Shown here piece after piece: positions 1-9,752 of a stretch of DNA of 64,000 nt. Position 1 is the first letter of the stretch, and each line of letters starts with the position of its first letter. Location of the stretch: contig NC_013169.1 in assembly GCF_000023925.1 (NCBI RefSeq), positions 496,001 to 560,000 of the forward strand, given 5' to 3'. This stretch comes from Kytococcus sedentarius DSM 20547. Lineage in GTDB: Bacteria > Actinomycetota > Actinomycetes > Actinomycetales > Dermatophilaceae. Position numbers and translations under genes: made by a program. Under the pieces are notes generated by a model. The model was not told where the DNA came from and did not search any database. It was given only the letters and a program-made list of their open reading frames with translations.

Positions 1-2240
1 TCGCGGGCTTCGGCCACGGTCCAGCCCAGCACCTCGTCGATGCGGTGCCCCTCCCAGTGGACCTGCAGCGTCTCGGCGTCGTAGCGCGCGCCGTGACACT
101 CCGGGCAGGTGGAGTACGTGCCGGGCATGAACAGCAGCTCCACGGACACCGAGCCCTGCCCCTCGCAGGTGGGGCACCGGCCCGGGGTGGTGTTGAAGCT
201 GAACCGCCCCGCCCCGTAGCCGCGTTCCTGCGCGTCGTCGGTGGCGGCGAACAGGCTGCGGATGCGGTCCATCGCCCCGGTGTAGGTGGCGAGCGTGGAG
301 CGGGGGGAGCGGCCGATCGGCTTCTGCGTGATGCGCACCAGGCGCTCCACCCGTCCGCCGGTGAGTACCACCCGGGCCGGCGCCGGCGGGGTGCCCTGCC
401 CGGTGCCCGTGCCCGATGCGGTGAGCGCGGCCCCGGCGGCATCCTCACCCGGATGCCCCTCACCGGGGTGCCCCACGTCCTGGGTGCCCGGCTCCCCGTG
501 CTCCTCGGCCGCCTCGGTCGAGACCTCCTGGGCATGCATCGCGACCACGTCGGCCAGGGCGTCCAGCAGCGAGGACTTGCCCGACCCGGAGACGCCGGTG
601 ACCACACTCACCGCACCGAGCGGCAGCGTGAGGTCGACCCCCCGCACGGTGTGGCGGCGCAGACCCGAGGCCACGAGCTGGCCGCTGCCGGTGCGCGGTG
701 CCGGCAGGGGCTCCGCGGCGAGATCGTCTCCCGGGGTGCCGGCGCTGGTGGAGCCGCCGGTCGCGTCGGCCCCCAGCACCTCCGCGGGGTGGATCGGCTG
801 GGCCAGGTACCGCCCGGTGACGGACTCGGCCACGCCGGCCAGCTCGTCCACCGGCCCGGAGTGCAACACCCGGCCGCCGCCCTCGCCGGCGCCGGGGCCG
901 ACGTCCACCACCCAGTCGCACGCGGCCACCACGGCCATGTCGTGCTCGACGACCAGCACGGTGTTCCCCGCATCGACCAACCGGCGCAGGACGCGCAGCA
1001 GGGCCTCGGTGTCGCGCGGGTGCAGGCCGGCGGAGGGCTCGTCGAGCACGTACACCACCCCGAACAGGCCGGTGTGCAGCAGGGTCGCCAGGCGCAGGCG
1101 CTGCATCTCGCCGGGCGAGACGGTGGTGCTGCGGCGCCCCAGGGAGAGGTGGCCCAGACCGAGCTCCAGCAGCACGTCCAGGCGCGCGAGCAGGTCGCCG
1201 AGGAGCAGACGTTCGGCACCCTCGCGGGCACTGCCGCCCTCGTCGGGCAGGGCGTGCCGGCGGCGGCGGGCGAGGTCGGCCAGCTCGGCCAGGGGGAGCG
1301 CTGCCGCATCGGGCAGCGAGCGGCCCTGCCAGGTGACGGCGAGGGCATCGGCGCGCAGGCCGTGGCCGTCGCAGGCGGGGCAGGGGGTGGTCTCCACGAA
1401 GCGTAGGGCGCGGGCCCACTGGGTGGCGGACTTGGTCTCGGACAGCGTCCGCATCAGGTAGCGGCGGGCCGAGGAGAAGGTGCCGGAGTAGGGACGCTGG
1501 ATGCGCTCCGGGTCGCGCTCGGGCACCACCTGCACCACGGGTTGGTCGTCGGTGAACAGGATCCACTGGCGGTCGGCGGCGGGCAGGTCGCGCCACGAGG
1601 AGGTGATGTCGTAGCCCAGAGTGGCGGTGATGTCGCGGTAGTTCTTGCCCTGCCACGCGCCGGGCCATGCAGCGATGGCCCCCTCGGCGATCGACAGGTC
1701 GGGGTCGGGCACCATCGAGGCCTCGGTGGGTTCGTGCACCACGCCCAGGCCGGAACACTCCGGGCAGGCGCCCACGGCGGTGTTCACGGAGAACGCGTCG
1801 GAGTCCAGGTGGGCGGCGCCGGTGGGGTAGTCACCGCATCGGGAGAAGACCATGCGCAGGGTGTTGCCGGTGTGCGTGACGGTGCCCACGGTGGAGCGCG
1901 AGGAGGTGCCGCTGGTGGTGGCCTGCTGGCCCAGCGCGACCGCCGGGGGCAGCCCCGTGATGCTGCGCACCTGCGGGTCGACCGCGGCGTGGATGAGGCG
2001 GCGGGCGAAGGGGGCGACGGTCTCGAAGTAGCGGCGCTGTGCCTCGGCGTGGACCGTGCCGAAGGCGAGCGAGGACTTGCCCGAGCCGGAGACGCCGGTC
2101 ACGGCCACCAGGCGGTCGCGGGGGATGGAGACCGTGACGTCGCGCAGGTTGTGCAGGCGGGCGCCGGTGACGGTGATGTGGCCGTCGGAGGAGGCGGGGA
2201 GAGTCGGTGCGGTGGGGATGGAGGGCGAGCCGGACGTCAT
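1..2240 (-). CDS. UvrA-like ABC ATPase, 3' end beyond window
   Basis: This gene encodes a UvrA-family ATPase with tandem ABC domains. The start is the ATG at 2238-2240. The first Walker A (GVSGSGKSS) lies near residue 44, a zinc-binding CPEC segment follows, then the ABC signature region (SPGEMQRLRL), a Walker B (VVYVLDEPSAG) and a second Walker A (GVSGSGKSS) near position 600 of the gap-joined reading. A CPTC zinc motif follows close to the edge. The spacing is that of the short UvrA paralogues often seen in actinobacteria beside drug exporters, rather than full-length UvrA. Family ATPase activity is well known; a role in repair versus self-resistance cannot be decided here. The stop codon lies left of base 1. 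Confidence 0.85.
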   Translation of the reverse strand, partial: MTSGSPSIPTAPTLPASSDGHITVTGARLHNLRDVTVSIPRDRLVAVTGVSGSGKSSLAFGTVHAEAQRRYFETVAPFARRLIHAAVDPQVRSITGLPPAVALGQQATTSGTSSRSTVGTVTHTGNTLRMVFSRCGDYPTGAAHLDSDAFSVNTAVGACPECSGLGVVHEPTEASMVPDPDLSIAEGAIAAWPGAWQGKNYRDITATLGYDITSSWRDLPAADRQWILFTDDQPVVQVVPERDPERIQRPYSGTFSSARRYLMRTLSETKSATQWARALRFVETTPCPACDGHGLRADALAVTWQGRSLPDAAALPLAELADLARRRRHALPDEGGSAREGAERLLLGDLLARLDVLLELGLGHLSLGRRSTTVSPGEMQRLRLATLLHTGLFGVVYVLDEPSAGLHPRDTEALLRVLRRLVDAGNTVLVVEHDMAVVAACDWVVDVGPGAGEGGGRVLHSGPVDELAGVAESVTGRYLAQPIHPAEVLGADATGGSTSAGTPGDDLAAEPLPAPRTGSGQLVASGLRRHTVRGVDLTLPLGAVSVVTGVSGSGKSSLLDALADVVAMHAQEVSTEAAEEHGEPGTQDVGHPGEGHPGEDAAGAALTASGTGTGQGTPPAPARVVLTGGRVERLVRITQKPIGRSPRSTLATYTGAMDRIRSLFAATDDAQERGYGAGRFSFNTTPGRCPTCEGQGSVSVELLFMPGTYSTCPECHGARYDAETLQVHWEGHRIDEVLGWTVAEAR

Positions 2241-2279
2241 CGGGCCAGTCTCACAGGCGGGGGTGTCAGAGGTGCGAGG

Positions 2280-2498
2280 TCACGCCTCAGGACCAGCCGC
2301 GCCCCGTGCCCTGCGCCACTGGCGCACCACGCCAGCGCACCAGACCACACCGGTGAGGACCTGGCCCACCGCGAGGAGGCGCCACCAGCCGTCGAGGGAG
2401 TCAGAGAACAGGTTGACCACCCCGGCGGCGGCGACGACGAGCGAGCCGACCAGCTGGACGAGGACCTGAGCGCGGAGGTCCCCAGTGAGGCACCGACC
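2280..2498 (-). other. Possible two-helix membrane ORF without a standard start
   Basis: An open frame ending in TGA at 2280-2282 reads as about 72 codons with two strongly hydrophobic stretches separated by a short loop, then a basic tail (RQWRRARG). Codon third positions look native. No ATG, GTG or TTG was found in this frame after the SulP stop, so either a non-standard start is used, the frame is a remnant, or the sequence carries an error. It fills the 262 bases between the SulP and UvrA-like genes. Confidence 0.25.
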
Positions 2499-2502
2499 CG
2501 CC

Positions 2503-4065
2503 TCAGTGGCCCTCTCCGAGGTGCCCGGAGAGCTGCCCGTGGCGGGCGGCCGAGGCCTCGTTCAGCCCGACGATCTGCACCCTCTTGCCCCGGGCGGCGT
2601 ACTTGGTCTGGATGCCGTCCAGCGCCGCCACCGTGGAGACGTCCCAGATGTGGCTCTCCGAGAGGTCGATGACGATGCGCTGCGGGTCGCCGGAGTAGTC
2701 GAACTGGTAGACCAGATCGTTGCTGCTGGCGAAGAAGAGCTCGCCGCGCACCCGGTAGGTCGCGGTGTCGACCTCGCCGTCCTCGGTCGTGTCCAGCGTG
2801 GCCACCCGCTCCACGGTGGTGAAGTGCGCAACCCGGCGGGCGAACACCACGAACGCCGTCAGCACACCCAGGATCACGCCATAGGCGAGGTTGTGGCTGA
2901 CCACCGTCACCACCACCGTCACGACCATCACCGCGAGCTCGCTCCACGGCATCCGCTTCAGGGTCGAGGGGGCGATGGAGTGCCAGTCGAAGGTCGCCCA
3001 GGAGACGAAGACCATGACCGCCACCAGCGCCGCCATCGGGATGAGCGCCACCGTGTCGCCCAGCACGACCACCAGGACCAACAGGAAGACGCCCGCGAGG
3101 AAGGTCGAGATCCGCGTGCGCGCTCCGGAGGCCTTCACGTTGATCATCGTCTGGCCGATCATGGCGCAGCCGCCCATGCCGCCGAAGAAGCCGGTGATGA
3201 CGTTCGCCGCGCCCTGGCCCCAGCTCTCCCGGGTCTTGTTGGAGTGGGTGTCGGTGATGTCGTCCACCAGCTTGGCCGTCATCAGCGACTCGAGCAGGCC
3301 GACCAGCGCCATCGCCAGCGCGAACGGGCCGATGATGCGCAGCGTCTCGGCCGTCAGGGGCACGTCGGGCACCAGCAGCGTCGGCAGCGAGTCGGGCAGC
3401 TCACCCATGTCCCCGACGGTGGGCACCTGCCACCCGGCCAGCAGCACCACGGCGGTGAGCAGCACGATCGCCACCAGCGGCGGCGGGACCACGGTGGTCA
3501 GCCGCGGCAGCAGGAAGATGATGGCCAGCCCGGCGACCACCAGCGGGTAGACCAGCACCGGGACGTCGGTCAGGTGGGGCAGCTGGGCCACGAAGATCAG
3601 GATCGCCAGCGCGTTGACGAAGCCGACCATCACCATCCGGGGGATGAACCGCATCAGCCGCGCCACCCCCAGCACGGCGAGGACCACCTGCAACACCCCG
3701 GCCAGGATCACCGTGGCGATGAAGTAGTTCATCCCGTACTCGCGGGCCACCGGGGCGATCACCAGTGCGACGGCGCCGGTGGCAGCCGAGATCATCGCCG
3801 GGCGACCGCCCAGGATGGCGATGCTCACCGCCATCGTGAACGAGGCGAACAGACCCAGCCGCGGGTCGACCCCCGCGATGATGGAGAAGGAGATCGCCTC
3901 GGGGATCAACGCCAGGGCCACCACGAGGCCCGCCAGCACCTCGGTGCGCAGGCGGGCCGGGTTGCGCAGGGCCGCCCAGGTGGAGGTCTCGCGCTCGCCG
4001 GCCTCGGGGACCAGCGGGTAGTCGTCGGTGGCGGGGAACGCCGGGGCAGGGGTCGGTGAGGTCAC
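2503..4065 (-). CDS. SulP-family anion permease with STAS domain
   Basis: The product (520 residues) is a SulP/SLC26-type membrane transporter for sulfate, bicarbonate or a related anion. The N-terminal half shows the family signature around [18 protein letters not shown] and many hydrophobic segments. The C-terminus carries a STAS domain ([20 protein letters not shown]). I chose the GTG at 4063-4065 because the protein then begins with a short polar leader just ahead of the first conserved segment; the open frame continues far upstream but is not transporter-like. The divergent MFS gene starts about 110 bases away. The substrate cannot be told from sequence. Confidence 0.88.
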   Translation of the reverse strand: MTSPTPAPAFPATDDYPLVPEAGERETSTWAALRNPARLRTEVLAGLVVALALIPEAISFSIIAGVDPRLGLFASFTMAVSIAILGGRPAMISAATGAVALVIAPVAREYGMNYFIATVILAGVLQVVLAVLGVARLMRFIPRMVMVGFVNALAILIFVAQLPHLTDVPVLVYPLVVAGLAIIFLLPRLTTVVPPPLVAIVLLTAVVLLAGWQVPTVGDMGELPDSLPTLLVPDVPLTAETLRIIGPFALAMALVGLLESLMTAKLVDDITDTHSNKTRESWGQGAANVITGFFGGMGGCAMIGQTMINVKASGARTRISTFLAGVFLLVLVVVLGDTVALIPMAALVAVMVFVSWATFDWHSIAPSTLKRMPWSELAVMVVTVVVTVVSHNLAYGVILGVLTAFVVFARRVAHFTTVERVATLDTTEDGEVDTATYRVRGELFFASSNDLVYQFDYSGDPQRIVIDLSESHIWDVSTVAALDGIQTKYAARGKRVQIVGLNEASAARHGQLSGHLGEGH

Positions 4066-4173
4066 GGTGCTCCGCGGAGGGGGTGCTGGTGGGGACGCGG
4101 CATTCTCGCAGGCGCCCCCCTGCCCGGTGGAACTCCGTGGCCGCCCCCGCCGCCGTGGCCCTACTCTTTCCCG

Positions 4174-5502
4174 GTGCTCCCGTCCCCCGCCACGCCCGCG
4201 CCGACCGATCGCCCCGGGCCCCTGGGGCGGGCGGTCGACTGGTTCCTCCCGCCGCGGATGGGGTCGAGCTTCCGCTGGCTGATGGGCTCGGCCTACTCCT
4301 CCAACCTGGCCGATGGGGTGGTGCTCGCCGCGGGTCCGCTGCTGGTGGCCAGCCAGACCTCCTCGGCCCTGCTCATCTCCGCGGCGCCGATGCTGAACCG
4401 CCTGCCGTGGCTGGTGCTGGGGCTGGGGGCCGGCGCCATCGCCGACCGGGTGGACCGGCGCCGCATGGCGATGCTGGCCAACCTGCTGCGCGCCGCGGTG
4501 CTGATGGTCCTGGTGGCCATCCTGGTGACCGGGCAGGTGTCCATCGCCGCCGTGCTGGTGGTGATGCTGCTGCTCGGGACGGCGGAGGTCCTCTGCGACA
4601 GCGCGACCAACACCCTGCTGCCCTCGGTGGTGGCGCGCAAGGACCTGGTCACCGGCAACGCCCGGCTCATGTCGGCCTTCCTCGTGGCCAACCAGCTCGT
4701 GGGCCCGGCGTTCGGCGCGTTCCTGTTCGCGCTGGGCTCGGCGTGGCCGTTCGGGGTCTCCGCACTGGCGATCGTGCTGGCGGCAGTCCTGGTCTCCCGC
4801 ATGGTGGTCCCGCCGGTCGCCGGCGCCGACAGCGAGACGGCCACGCGCACCACATCGGGCGTGCGGGGGCTGCACGCCGACGTGGTGAGCGGGCTGCGGT
4901 GGCTGCGCGACGCCCCCGCCGTGCGCACGCTGGTGCTCACCATCCTGACCTTCAACATCACGTGGGCGATGGGGTGGGGCATCCTCGTGCTCTGGGCGCA
5001 GGAGCGCGTGGGGCTGGGGCCCGTCGGGTTCGGCCTGCTCACCTCGGCCACCGCGGTCGGTGGGGTGATCTCGGTGCTGGCCTACGACCGCATCGCCGCC
5101 CGGTGGTCGCTGGCCGGCATCATGAAGGTCTGCCTCACGCTGGAGGTGCTCATGCACCTGGTGCTCGCCACGACCACCGCGGCGTCGGTGGCGTACGCGA
5201 CCATGTTCGGCTTCGGCCTGTACACCTTCGTGTGGTCGGCCACCTCGTCGGCGGTCCGGCAGCGGGCGACGCCGCAGCACATGATGGGGCGCATCTCGTC
5301 CATCAACATGGTGGGCCTGACCGGCGGCATGGTGATCGGCATGCCCATCGGCGGGGCCGTGGCCGACGCCTTCGGGGTCACGGCGCCGTTCTGGGTGGCG
5401 TTCGCCGGGTCCGGGCTCACGCTGGTGCTCATCTGGCGCTCGCTGTCCCACATCGCACACGTGGCCGAGGTCGGCCCCGAAGCGGCGGCTGCGGCACACT
5501 GA
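4174..5502 (+). CDS. MFS exporter
   Basis: This 442-residue polytopic protein belongs to the major facilitator superfamily, in the subgroup with EntS-like exporters (MFS_3 type). About twelve hydrophobic segments are visible. The loop between TM2 and TM3 has the typical basic pattern (ADRVDRRRMAM). It starts at a GTG, which lies four bases downstream of a CC-rich leader without a strong Shine-Dalgarno. The next gene begins five bases after the stop, so the two are probably co-transcribed. Substrate is unknown. Confidence 0.85.
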   Translation: MLPSPATPAPTDRPGPLGRAVDWFLPPRMGSSFRWLMGSAYSSNLADGVVLAAGPLLVASQTSSALLISAAPMLNRLPWLVLGLGAGAIADRVDRRRMAMLANLLRAAVLMVLVAILVTGQVSIAAVLVVMLLLGTAEVLCDSATNTLLPSVVARKDLVTGNARLMSAFLVANQLVGPAFGAFLFALGSAWPFGVSALAIVLAAVLVSRMVVPPVAGADSETATRTTSGVRGLHADVVSGLRWLRDAPAVRTLVLTILTFNITWAMGWGILVLWAQERVGLGPVGFGLLTSATAVGGVISVLAYDRIAARWSLAGIMKVCLTLEVLMHLVLATTTAASVAYATMFGFGLYTFVWSATSSAVRQRATPQHMMGRISSINMVGLTGGMVIGMPIGGAVADAFGVTAPFWVAFAGSGLTLVLIWRSLSHIAHVAEVGPEAAAAAH

Positions 5503-5506
5503 CGCC

Positions 5507-6082
5507 GTGAGTCAGTCCATCCGCCCCCGTCGCGACGCCGATCTGCCCGGCCTCGCAGCGGCACTGCTCGAGCAACAGGCCCACTCCGGCTACCCGCACC
5601 GCGACCCGCTGCCCGCGCCGCCGGAGCAGTTCATCCAGCGCCCGGCCGAGGAGGCCGCGTGGGTGGCCGAGGTGGGCGGTGAGGTGGTGGGCCACGTGGC
5701 GGTGGGGCGTACTGCGAGCGACGGCAGCGGCGGTGACGCCCCGTTCGTGGAGGCCTGGAGTGCTGCCAGTGGACGCCCGGCCGAGGACCTGCGGGTCGTG
5801 GGGGTCCTCTTCACGGCCACCTCCGCACGGGGGACGGGGGCCGGGGTCGCCCTGTTGCGCCACGCCACCGGGTACGTCCTCGATGCGGGGTGCGTCCCCT
5901 GCCTGGACGTGCTGCCCACGCACGAGCGGGCCCTGTCCCTCTACCGGCACCTGGGCTGGCGGGAGGTCACCCGGCAGCGCCCGGAGTGGCTGGACGCCGG
6001 CGCCCCGGACGTCATCGGGATGGTGTTCGACCCGCGGGATGGGTACGGCTCGGCCAGTTCTCCACCCATGCATCGCGGGTGA
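5507..6082 (+). CDS. GNAT-family N-acetyltransferase
   Basis: The 191-residue product has a GNAT fold pattern. The acceptor-side strands are followed by the acetyl-CoA binding segment (VLFTATSARGTGAGVALLRHA, residues about 100-120, with the usual R-x-x-G-x-G spacing) and a C-terminal strand-helix (ALSLYRHLGWREV). The GTG start sits four bases after the MFS stop, indicating coupling. No substrate-specific feature is visible. Confidence 0.85.
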   Translation: MSQSIRPRRDADLPGLAAALLEQQAHSGYPHRDPLPAPPEQFIQRPAEEAAWVAEVGGEVVGHVAVGRTASDGSGGDAPFVEAWSAASGRPAEDLRVVGVLFTATSARGTGAGVALLRHATGYVLDAGCVPCLDVLPTHERALSLYRHLGWREVTRQRPEWLDAGAPDVIGMVFDPRDGYGSASSPPMHRG

Positions 6083-6110
6083 CCACGGAGTCCGTGACGA
6101 ACGGAAGGAT

Positions 6111-6713
6111 TCAGCGCCGCCAGGGAGCCCACCACCGGCGGGTCGACTTCCCGTGAGCTCGGTTGCCACCCTCGGGCGAGGCGTCGTCGTCGGCGTGATC
6201 AGTCGTCGTGGCGGGCGCGACGTCGTGGTCGCCCCGGCCGCACTGCTCCCGCGCCGCGGCGGCCTCCCGCCATCGACCCACCACCTCCTCCACGTCGACG
6301 CGCCCGACCACCGGCGGCGAGGAGGTGCCGGCGACGGGGCGTCGACGGTCGGCCAGCACCCGGGCATTGAAGTCCTCCAGGTGCTCCCGGACGGCGGACT
6401 CGTCGGCCAGGTGGAGCAGCGACTCGGGGAAGCCGGCCCGCTCCCGGCGCAGCTGCAGCGGGCCGGGCTGGGCCTCGGAGAAGTCCAGCCCCTCCCGCTC
6501 GATGAACCCCTTCACCCACCACTCGGGGTCGTCGGAGGAGCTGAGGTGCAAGGGCTTGCCCGCGCCGGGGAGGTTGTCGAAGGCGCCCTCTCGCTGGGCC
6601 TGCTCGATGGCCTTGTCCACGACGGTCTGGACGTGGTGGGCCTGCAGCGGGCGGGAGCGGGGCTCGGGCTCCGTGCCACCGGGGTGCTCGGCTGGTCGGT
6701 CGGGATCACTCAC
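6111..6713 (-). CDS. DUF1992 (DnaJC28-like conserved domain) protein
   Basis: The protein has about 200 residues. It contains the conserved core of DUF1992, the region shared with DnaJ homologue subfamily C member 28: DKAIEQAQREGAFDNLPGAGKPL, followed by a W-W-rich stretch (DDPEWWVKGFIEREG) and a helical segment. The GTG start at 6711-6713 places a short polar N-terminus before the domain. No J-domain is present. The gene follows the DCC protein gene by 17 bases on the same strand, and converges with the GNAT gene. The molecular function of the family is unknown. Confidence 0.8.
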   Translation of the reverse strand: MSDPDRPAEHPGGTEPEPRSRPLQAHHVQTVVDKAIEQAQREGAFDNLPGAGKPLHLSSSDDPEWWVKGFIEREGLDFSEAQPGPLQLRRERAGFPESLLHLADESAVREHLEDFNARVLADRRRPVAGTSSPPVVGRVDVEEVVGRWREAAAAREQCGRGDHDVAPATTTDHADDDASPEGGNRAHGKSTRRWWAPWRR

Positions 6714-6730
6714 GGTGCACCTCCTGCAGG

Positions 6731-7117
6731 TCACCCCGCCCGAGGCGGCAGCGCACACGCGGGGGTCCCGCCGGGCAGCTCGTGCCGGTGCTCGGCCACC
6801 AGCCGGTACACCGGCGGTGCCACCCACGCCAGGGGCGGGGCACCCAGGGCCGCGCCGGCCGCCCACACCAGCCGCCCCAGCGAGGTCGACCGGTCCGCCG
6901 TCCGCAGTGCCGCCGCGATGGCCGCGGCGCCGTAGGAGACCTGCCCCGCATCGTCCACGAAGGGGATCTCCCGGTCGGCCCGCTGGGCATCGACCCCCGC
7001 GGCGGTCAGCCGGTCCGGGGTCATGGGGGCGACCTCACAGGTGACGGGCCACCGCGCCAGCACCTGTGCCGCACGGGTGCAGAAGCCGCAGTCGGGGTCG
7101 TACAGCAGGGCGCTCAT
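6731..7117 (-). CDS. DCC-family thiol-disulfide oxidoreductase-like protein (DUF393)
   Basis: The 128-residue protein begins with the family hallmark DPDCGFCTR (CxxC redox pair near residues 9-12) in a thioredoxin-like fold and continues with the usual helix pairs. The start at 7117 puts the motif close to the N-terminus as in relatives; an in-frame ATG at 7135 is an alternative. The upstream DUF389 gene ends four bases before this start, so the genes at 8432-6111 look like one operon of three. The redox partner is unknown. Confidence 0.82.
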   Translation of the reverse strand: MSALLYDPDCGFCTRAAQVLARWPVTCEVAPMTPDRLTAAGVDAQRADREIPFVDDAGQVSYGAAAIAAALRTADRSTSLGRLVWAAGAALGAPPLAWVAPPVYRLVAEHRHELPGGTPACALPPRAG

Positions 7118-7121
7118 GGAG

Positions 7122-8432
7122 TCATCGTCCCGCATGCAGCGCCAACGCGCAGACCACGAGCCCGGCCGCCACGCCCACGCCCACACCCCAGGCCCCCACC
7201 CGCTCCTGGTTCGTCTCCAGCGAGCTCAGCGGCACCACCCCCGTGAGCACGAAGGTCAGCCCGGCGGCGGCCACCATGCACACGATGTTGGTGAGGAACA
7301 GCAGCCCTGCCCCGGCCGCCGCGCTCCACGCGCCCTGCTCCAAGCAGGTGGCCAGCACCGCCAACGGCGGCACCAGCGCGATGGCGATCGCCACCCCCGG
7401 TAGCGCCGTGCCCAGGTTGCGCCGCGAGAGGGCGAACGCCCCCGCCGCGCCCGAGGCCACGGCGATCAGCAGGTCCGGCACGGTGGGCGCGATGCGGGAG
7501 CTCACCTGGGAGTTCGCCTGCAGGTCGATCCCCATCCCCAGCGCGCGCACGAGCACGAAGGCCACCCCCACCGCCAGCACGATGCCGAGTGCCGCCAGGA
7601 CGAGGCTGCGCACCAGCCGCCGCGGCCACCCCATCCCCAGGCTCAGCCCGGCGGCGAGCAGCGGCAGCATCAGCGGGGCCACCACCATGGCGCCGATCAC
7701 CACGGCGGTGGAGTCCGTGAGCACCCCCAACGTGGCGATCACGGTGGCCAACACCATCTGCACCAGGAACTGCACCGTCCGGCCCCGGCCCTGCTCGGCC
7801 TCGAAGAACAGAGTGTCCACGACCTCCCCCCGGTCCACCCCGGAGGCGGCGTTCGAGCGCAACCACCGTTCGAGCCGCCCGTCGTCGGCCTCGCCGGTGG
7901 GGGAGACGTCGGTGAACCCCGCCCGGTGGGCCGCATCGATGCCGACGTGCAGCACGGCCAGCGCCAACCCGGCGAACAGGGACACGCGCAGCCCGAGCAC
8001 GGGCGCCACCATCGTCACCGTGGCCAGGCCGGCGAACAGCAGCTCGTTCAGTCCCGGGCCGGTGATGGCCTCCTCGTGCCGTCGCCACCGCACCTCGGCC
8101 GCGATGAGGAGCACCAGCCCCGCCGCGTAGGCCCGCACCGACCACCCCCACCAACCGGCCTCGCCCAACGCGGTGACCGCCAGCCCGGCCGCAGCCAGGC
8201 CCAGTCCGCCCATCCACAGCGGGCTTGCGCCACGCCGGGTGGCGCGCACCGCGAGCCACACCGCCCACACCGCACCGACCCCGGCGCCGATGCGGTGCAC
8301 GACCGGCCCCCACTGGTCCGGCACCGAGGCCAGTGCGCCCAGGGCGAGGCCGAGCGCGGCCAGTTCCACGACCGCCACCACCGCTCCCGGGTGCCACTGC
8401 GGCGCGACACGGCTGTCCTGGGTGTGTTGCAT
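7122..8432 (-). CDS. DUF389 family membrane protein
   Basis: The product is about 436 residues. The N-terminal third has several hydrophobic segments. The C-terminal half carries the conserved DUF389 (TIGR00341-like) core: VLTDSTAVVIGAMVVAPLM, a glycine-rich helical hairpin, and IAIALVPPLAVLA. Ten or so membrane segments are predicted by eye. ATG at 8432 is chosen; an in-frame ATG at 8450 would add six residues. The function of the family is not established. It leads the operon with the DCC and DUF1992 genes. Confidence 0.82.
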   Translation of the reverse strand: MQHTQDSRVAPQWHPGAVVAVVELAALGLALGALASVPDQWGPVVHRIGAGVGAVWAVWLAVRATRRGASPLWMGGLGLAAAGLAVTALGEAGWWGWSVRAYAAGLVLLIAAEVRWRRHEEAITGPGLNELLFAGLATVTMVAPVLGLRVSLFAGLALAVLHVGIDAAHRAGFTDVSPTGEADDGRLERWLRSNAASGVDRGEVVDTLFFEAEQGRGRTVQFLVQMVLATVIATLGVLTDSTAVVIGAMVVAPLMLPLLAAGLSLGMGWPRRLVRSLVLAALGIVLAVGVAFVLVRALGMGIDLQANSQVSSRIAPTVPDLLIAVASGAAGAFALSRRNLGTALPGVAIAIALVPPLAVLATCLEQGAWSAAAGAGLLFLTNIVCMVAAAGLTFVLTGVVPLSSLETNQERVGAWGVGVGVAAGLVVCALALHAGR

Positions 8433-8520
8433 GGGCCCAGCATCACCCATGACCGGAGCCCTCGCGGTGACCTGCCCGGCGGAGGTGCCCCCCGTGCCGG
8501 CGTTCCTAGACTGGCGCGCC

Positions 8521-9195
8521 ATGGACCTCCTTCTGCCACTGGCGATCGTCTGGACCCTGGGCGTGATGAGCCCGGGCCCTGACTTCGTCGCCATCCTGCG
8601 CACGGCGATGCGTCACGGCCACCGCGCGGCGACCTCCACGGCGCTGGGCGTGGTCACGGGGATCAGCGTCTGGATCGTGCTGGCGCTGGTCGGGTTGACG
8701 GCCCTGGTGCAGGCGATCCCGGCGGTGGGGGTGGTGATGAAGGTGGCCGGTGCGGTCTTCCTCATCGGCTACGGGGTGTTCATCCTGTGGAGCCTCTGGC
8801 GGGCCCGGCGCGCAGCCCGGGCCGCGCCACTGGGGCCGGCCGCCGCCGACGAGGCGTCGGGCGTGGCCGAGCCGGCGGCCGCACCCTCCCCGGCCCACCC
8901 CATCACGGCCGGCGCGGCCTTCCGCCTCGGCCTGGCCACGAACGTGGCGAACCCCAAGGCGCTGGTCTTCTTCGGCGCGCTGTTCTCCACGCTCCTCCCG
9001 CCGACCCTCTCCTGGGCCGTGCGGGGCGCCGTGCTGCTGATGATGCTGGCGATCGCCCTGGTGTGGTTCCTCGCCCTGGCCCGGGCCGCGAGCCGCCCGC
9101 CCTTGGTGCGCCTCTACGAACGGGCCGGTCACCTCATCGATGCGGCAGCAGGGGTGGCCTTCGTCGTGCTCGGGGTGGTGCTCCTGCTGGAGTGA
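8521..9195 (+). CDS. LysE/RhtB-type amino-acid exporter
   Basis: The 224-residue protein shows the LysE family N-terminal signature (MSPGPDFVAILRTAMRHG) and six hydrophobic segments, with a polar, alanine-rich cytoplasmic loop at residues 95-135. The family exports amino acids or related metabolites. NVANPKALVFFGALF is the conserved segment opening the second half. The ATG at 8521 fits the start of the first helix. It converges on the Rieske gene with a hairpin terminator between them. Confidence 0.88.
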   Translation: MDLLLPLAIVWTLGVMSPGPDFVAILRTAMRHGHRAATSTALGVVTGISVWIVLALVGLTALVQAIPAVGVVMKVAGAVFLIGYGVFILWSLWRARRAARAAPLGPAAADEASGVAEPAAAPSPAHPITAGAAFRLGLATNVANPKALVFFGALFSTLLPPTLSWAVRGAVLLMMLAIALVWFLALARAASRPPLVRLYERAGHLIDAAAGVAFVVLGVVLLLE

Positions 9196-9226
9196 CGGCG
9201 GCTCCCGGGCCACGGCGCCGGAGCGG

Positions 9227-9250
9227 CGGCCCCGCCGGTGCGCGGGGCCG
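9227..9250. terminator. Hairpin between convergent genes
   Basis: A nine-base-pair perfect GC stem (CGGCCCCGC / GCGGGGCCG) with a six-base loop lies between the stop codons of the LysE-type and Rieske genes, which converge. It could end transcription from both sides. There is no T-tract, as is common in this GC range. Confidence 0.55.
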
Positions 9251-9259
9251 GCGGCGTGC

Positions 9260-9718
9260 TCAGCCCTGCTGCGGGCTGATCGTCAGCTGCCCGTCGGCCT
9301 CCTCCACGGCGGCGCCGGCCAGGGGCCTGGTCGCGGGCCCGGCGGTGGGGGCACCGTCGGCGATGGCGAAGTAGCTGCCGTGGCAGGAGCAGATGATCTG
9401 CCCGTCGGCGACCTCGCTGACCGCACAGCCCTGGTGGGTGCACTCGGCGCTGAAGGCCTTGAAGTCGCCCTCGGTGGGCTGCGTCACCACCCAGCCCTCC
9501 TGGATGACGCCCCCGCCCACCGGCACGTCGTCCGCCGCGACGCTGACCGTGTTCACGCCGGGACGACCCGAGGTGCCGGGGTCGTCGCTGCAGGCGGCCA
9601 GGGTGGGCACCCCGAAGGCCGCCACGGCGGTGGCGCCGGTGACCACCTGGCGGCGGGACGGGCCGGGCCGTGCGGGGTGGCCGGGGCAGGTCGAGCAGGG
9701 GCTGGGGAGGTGGGTCAC
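9260..9718 (-). CDS. Rieske [2Fe-2S] lipoprotein, Tat-exported
   Basis: The 152-residue protein has a twin-arginine signal (SRRQVVTGATAVAAFG) and a lipobox cysteine near residue 43 (LAAC), so it is probably a membrane-anchored extracytoplasmic lipoprotein. The two cluster-binding motifs are present in order: CTHQGC and CSCHGS. The domain is a stand-alone Rieske ferredoxin rather than a QcrA subunit, since no transmembrane helix cluster or cytochrome genes are adjacent. An extra cysteine pair lies in the N-terminal region (CSTC) before the twin arginines. Confidence 0.9.
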   Translation of the reverse strand: MTHLPSPCSTCPGHPARPGPSRRQVVTGATAVAAFGVPTLAACSDDPGTSGRPGVNTVSVAADDVPVGGGVIQEGWVVTQPTEGDFKAFSAECTHQGCAVSEVADGQIICSCHGSYFAIADGAPTAGPATRPLAGAAVEEADGQLTISPQQG

Positions 9719-9752
9719 GGGGTGCTCCTCGGTGGTGGGGGGGCGGGGACGG

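Noticed and set aside
2503-5499. A 998-codon minus-strand frame covering the MFS gene
   Set aside because: Only its end (from 4065) is the SulP gene. The rest is antisense to a convincing MFS gene and has His/Arg/Gly-rich composition with no domain.
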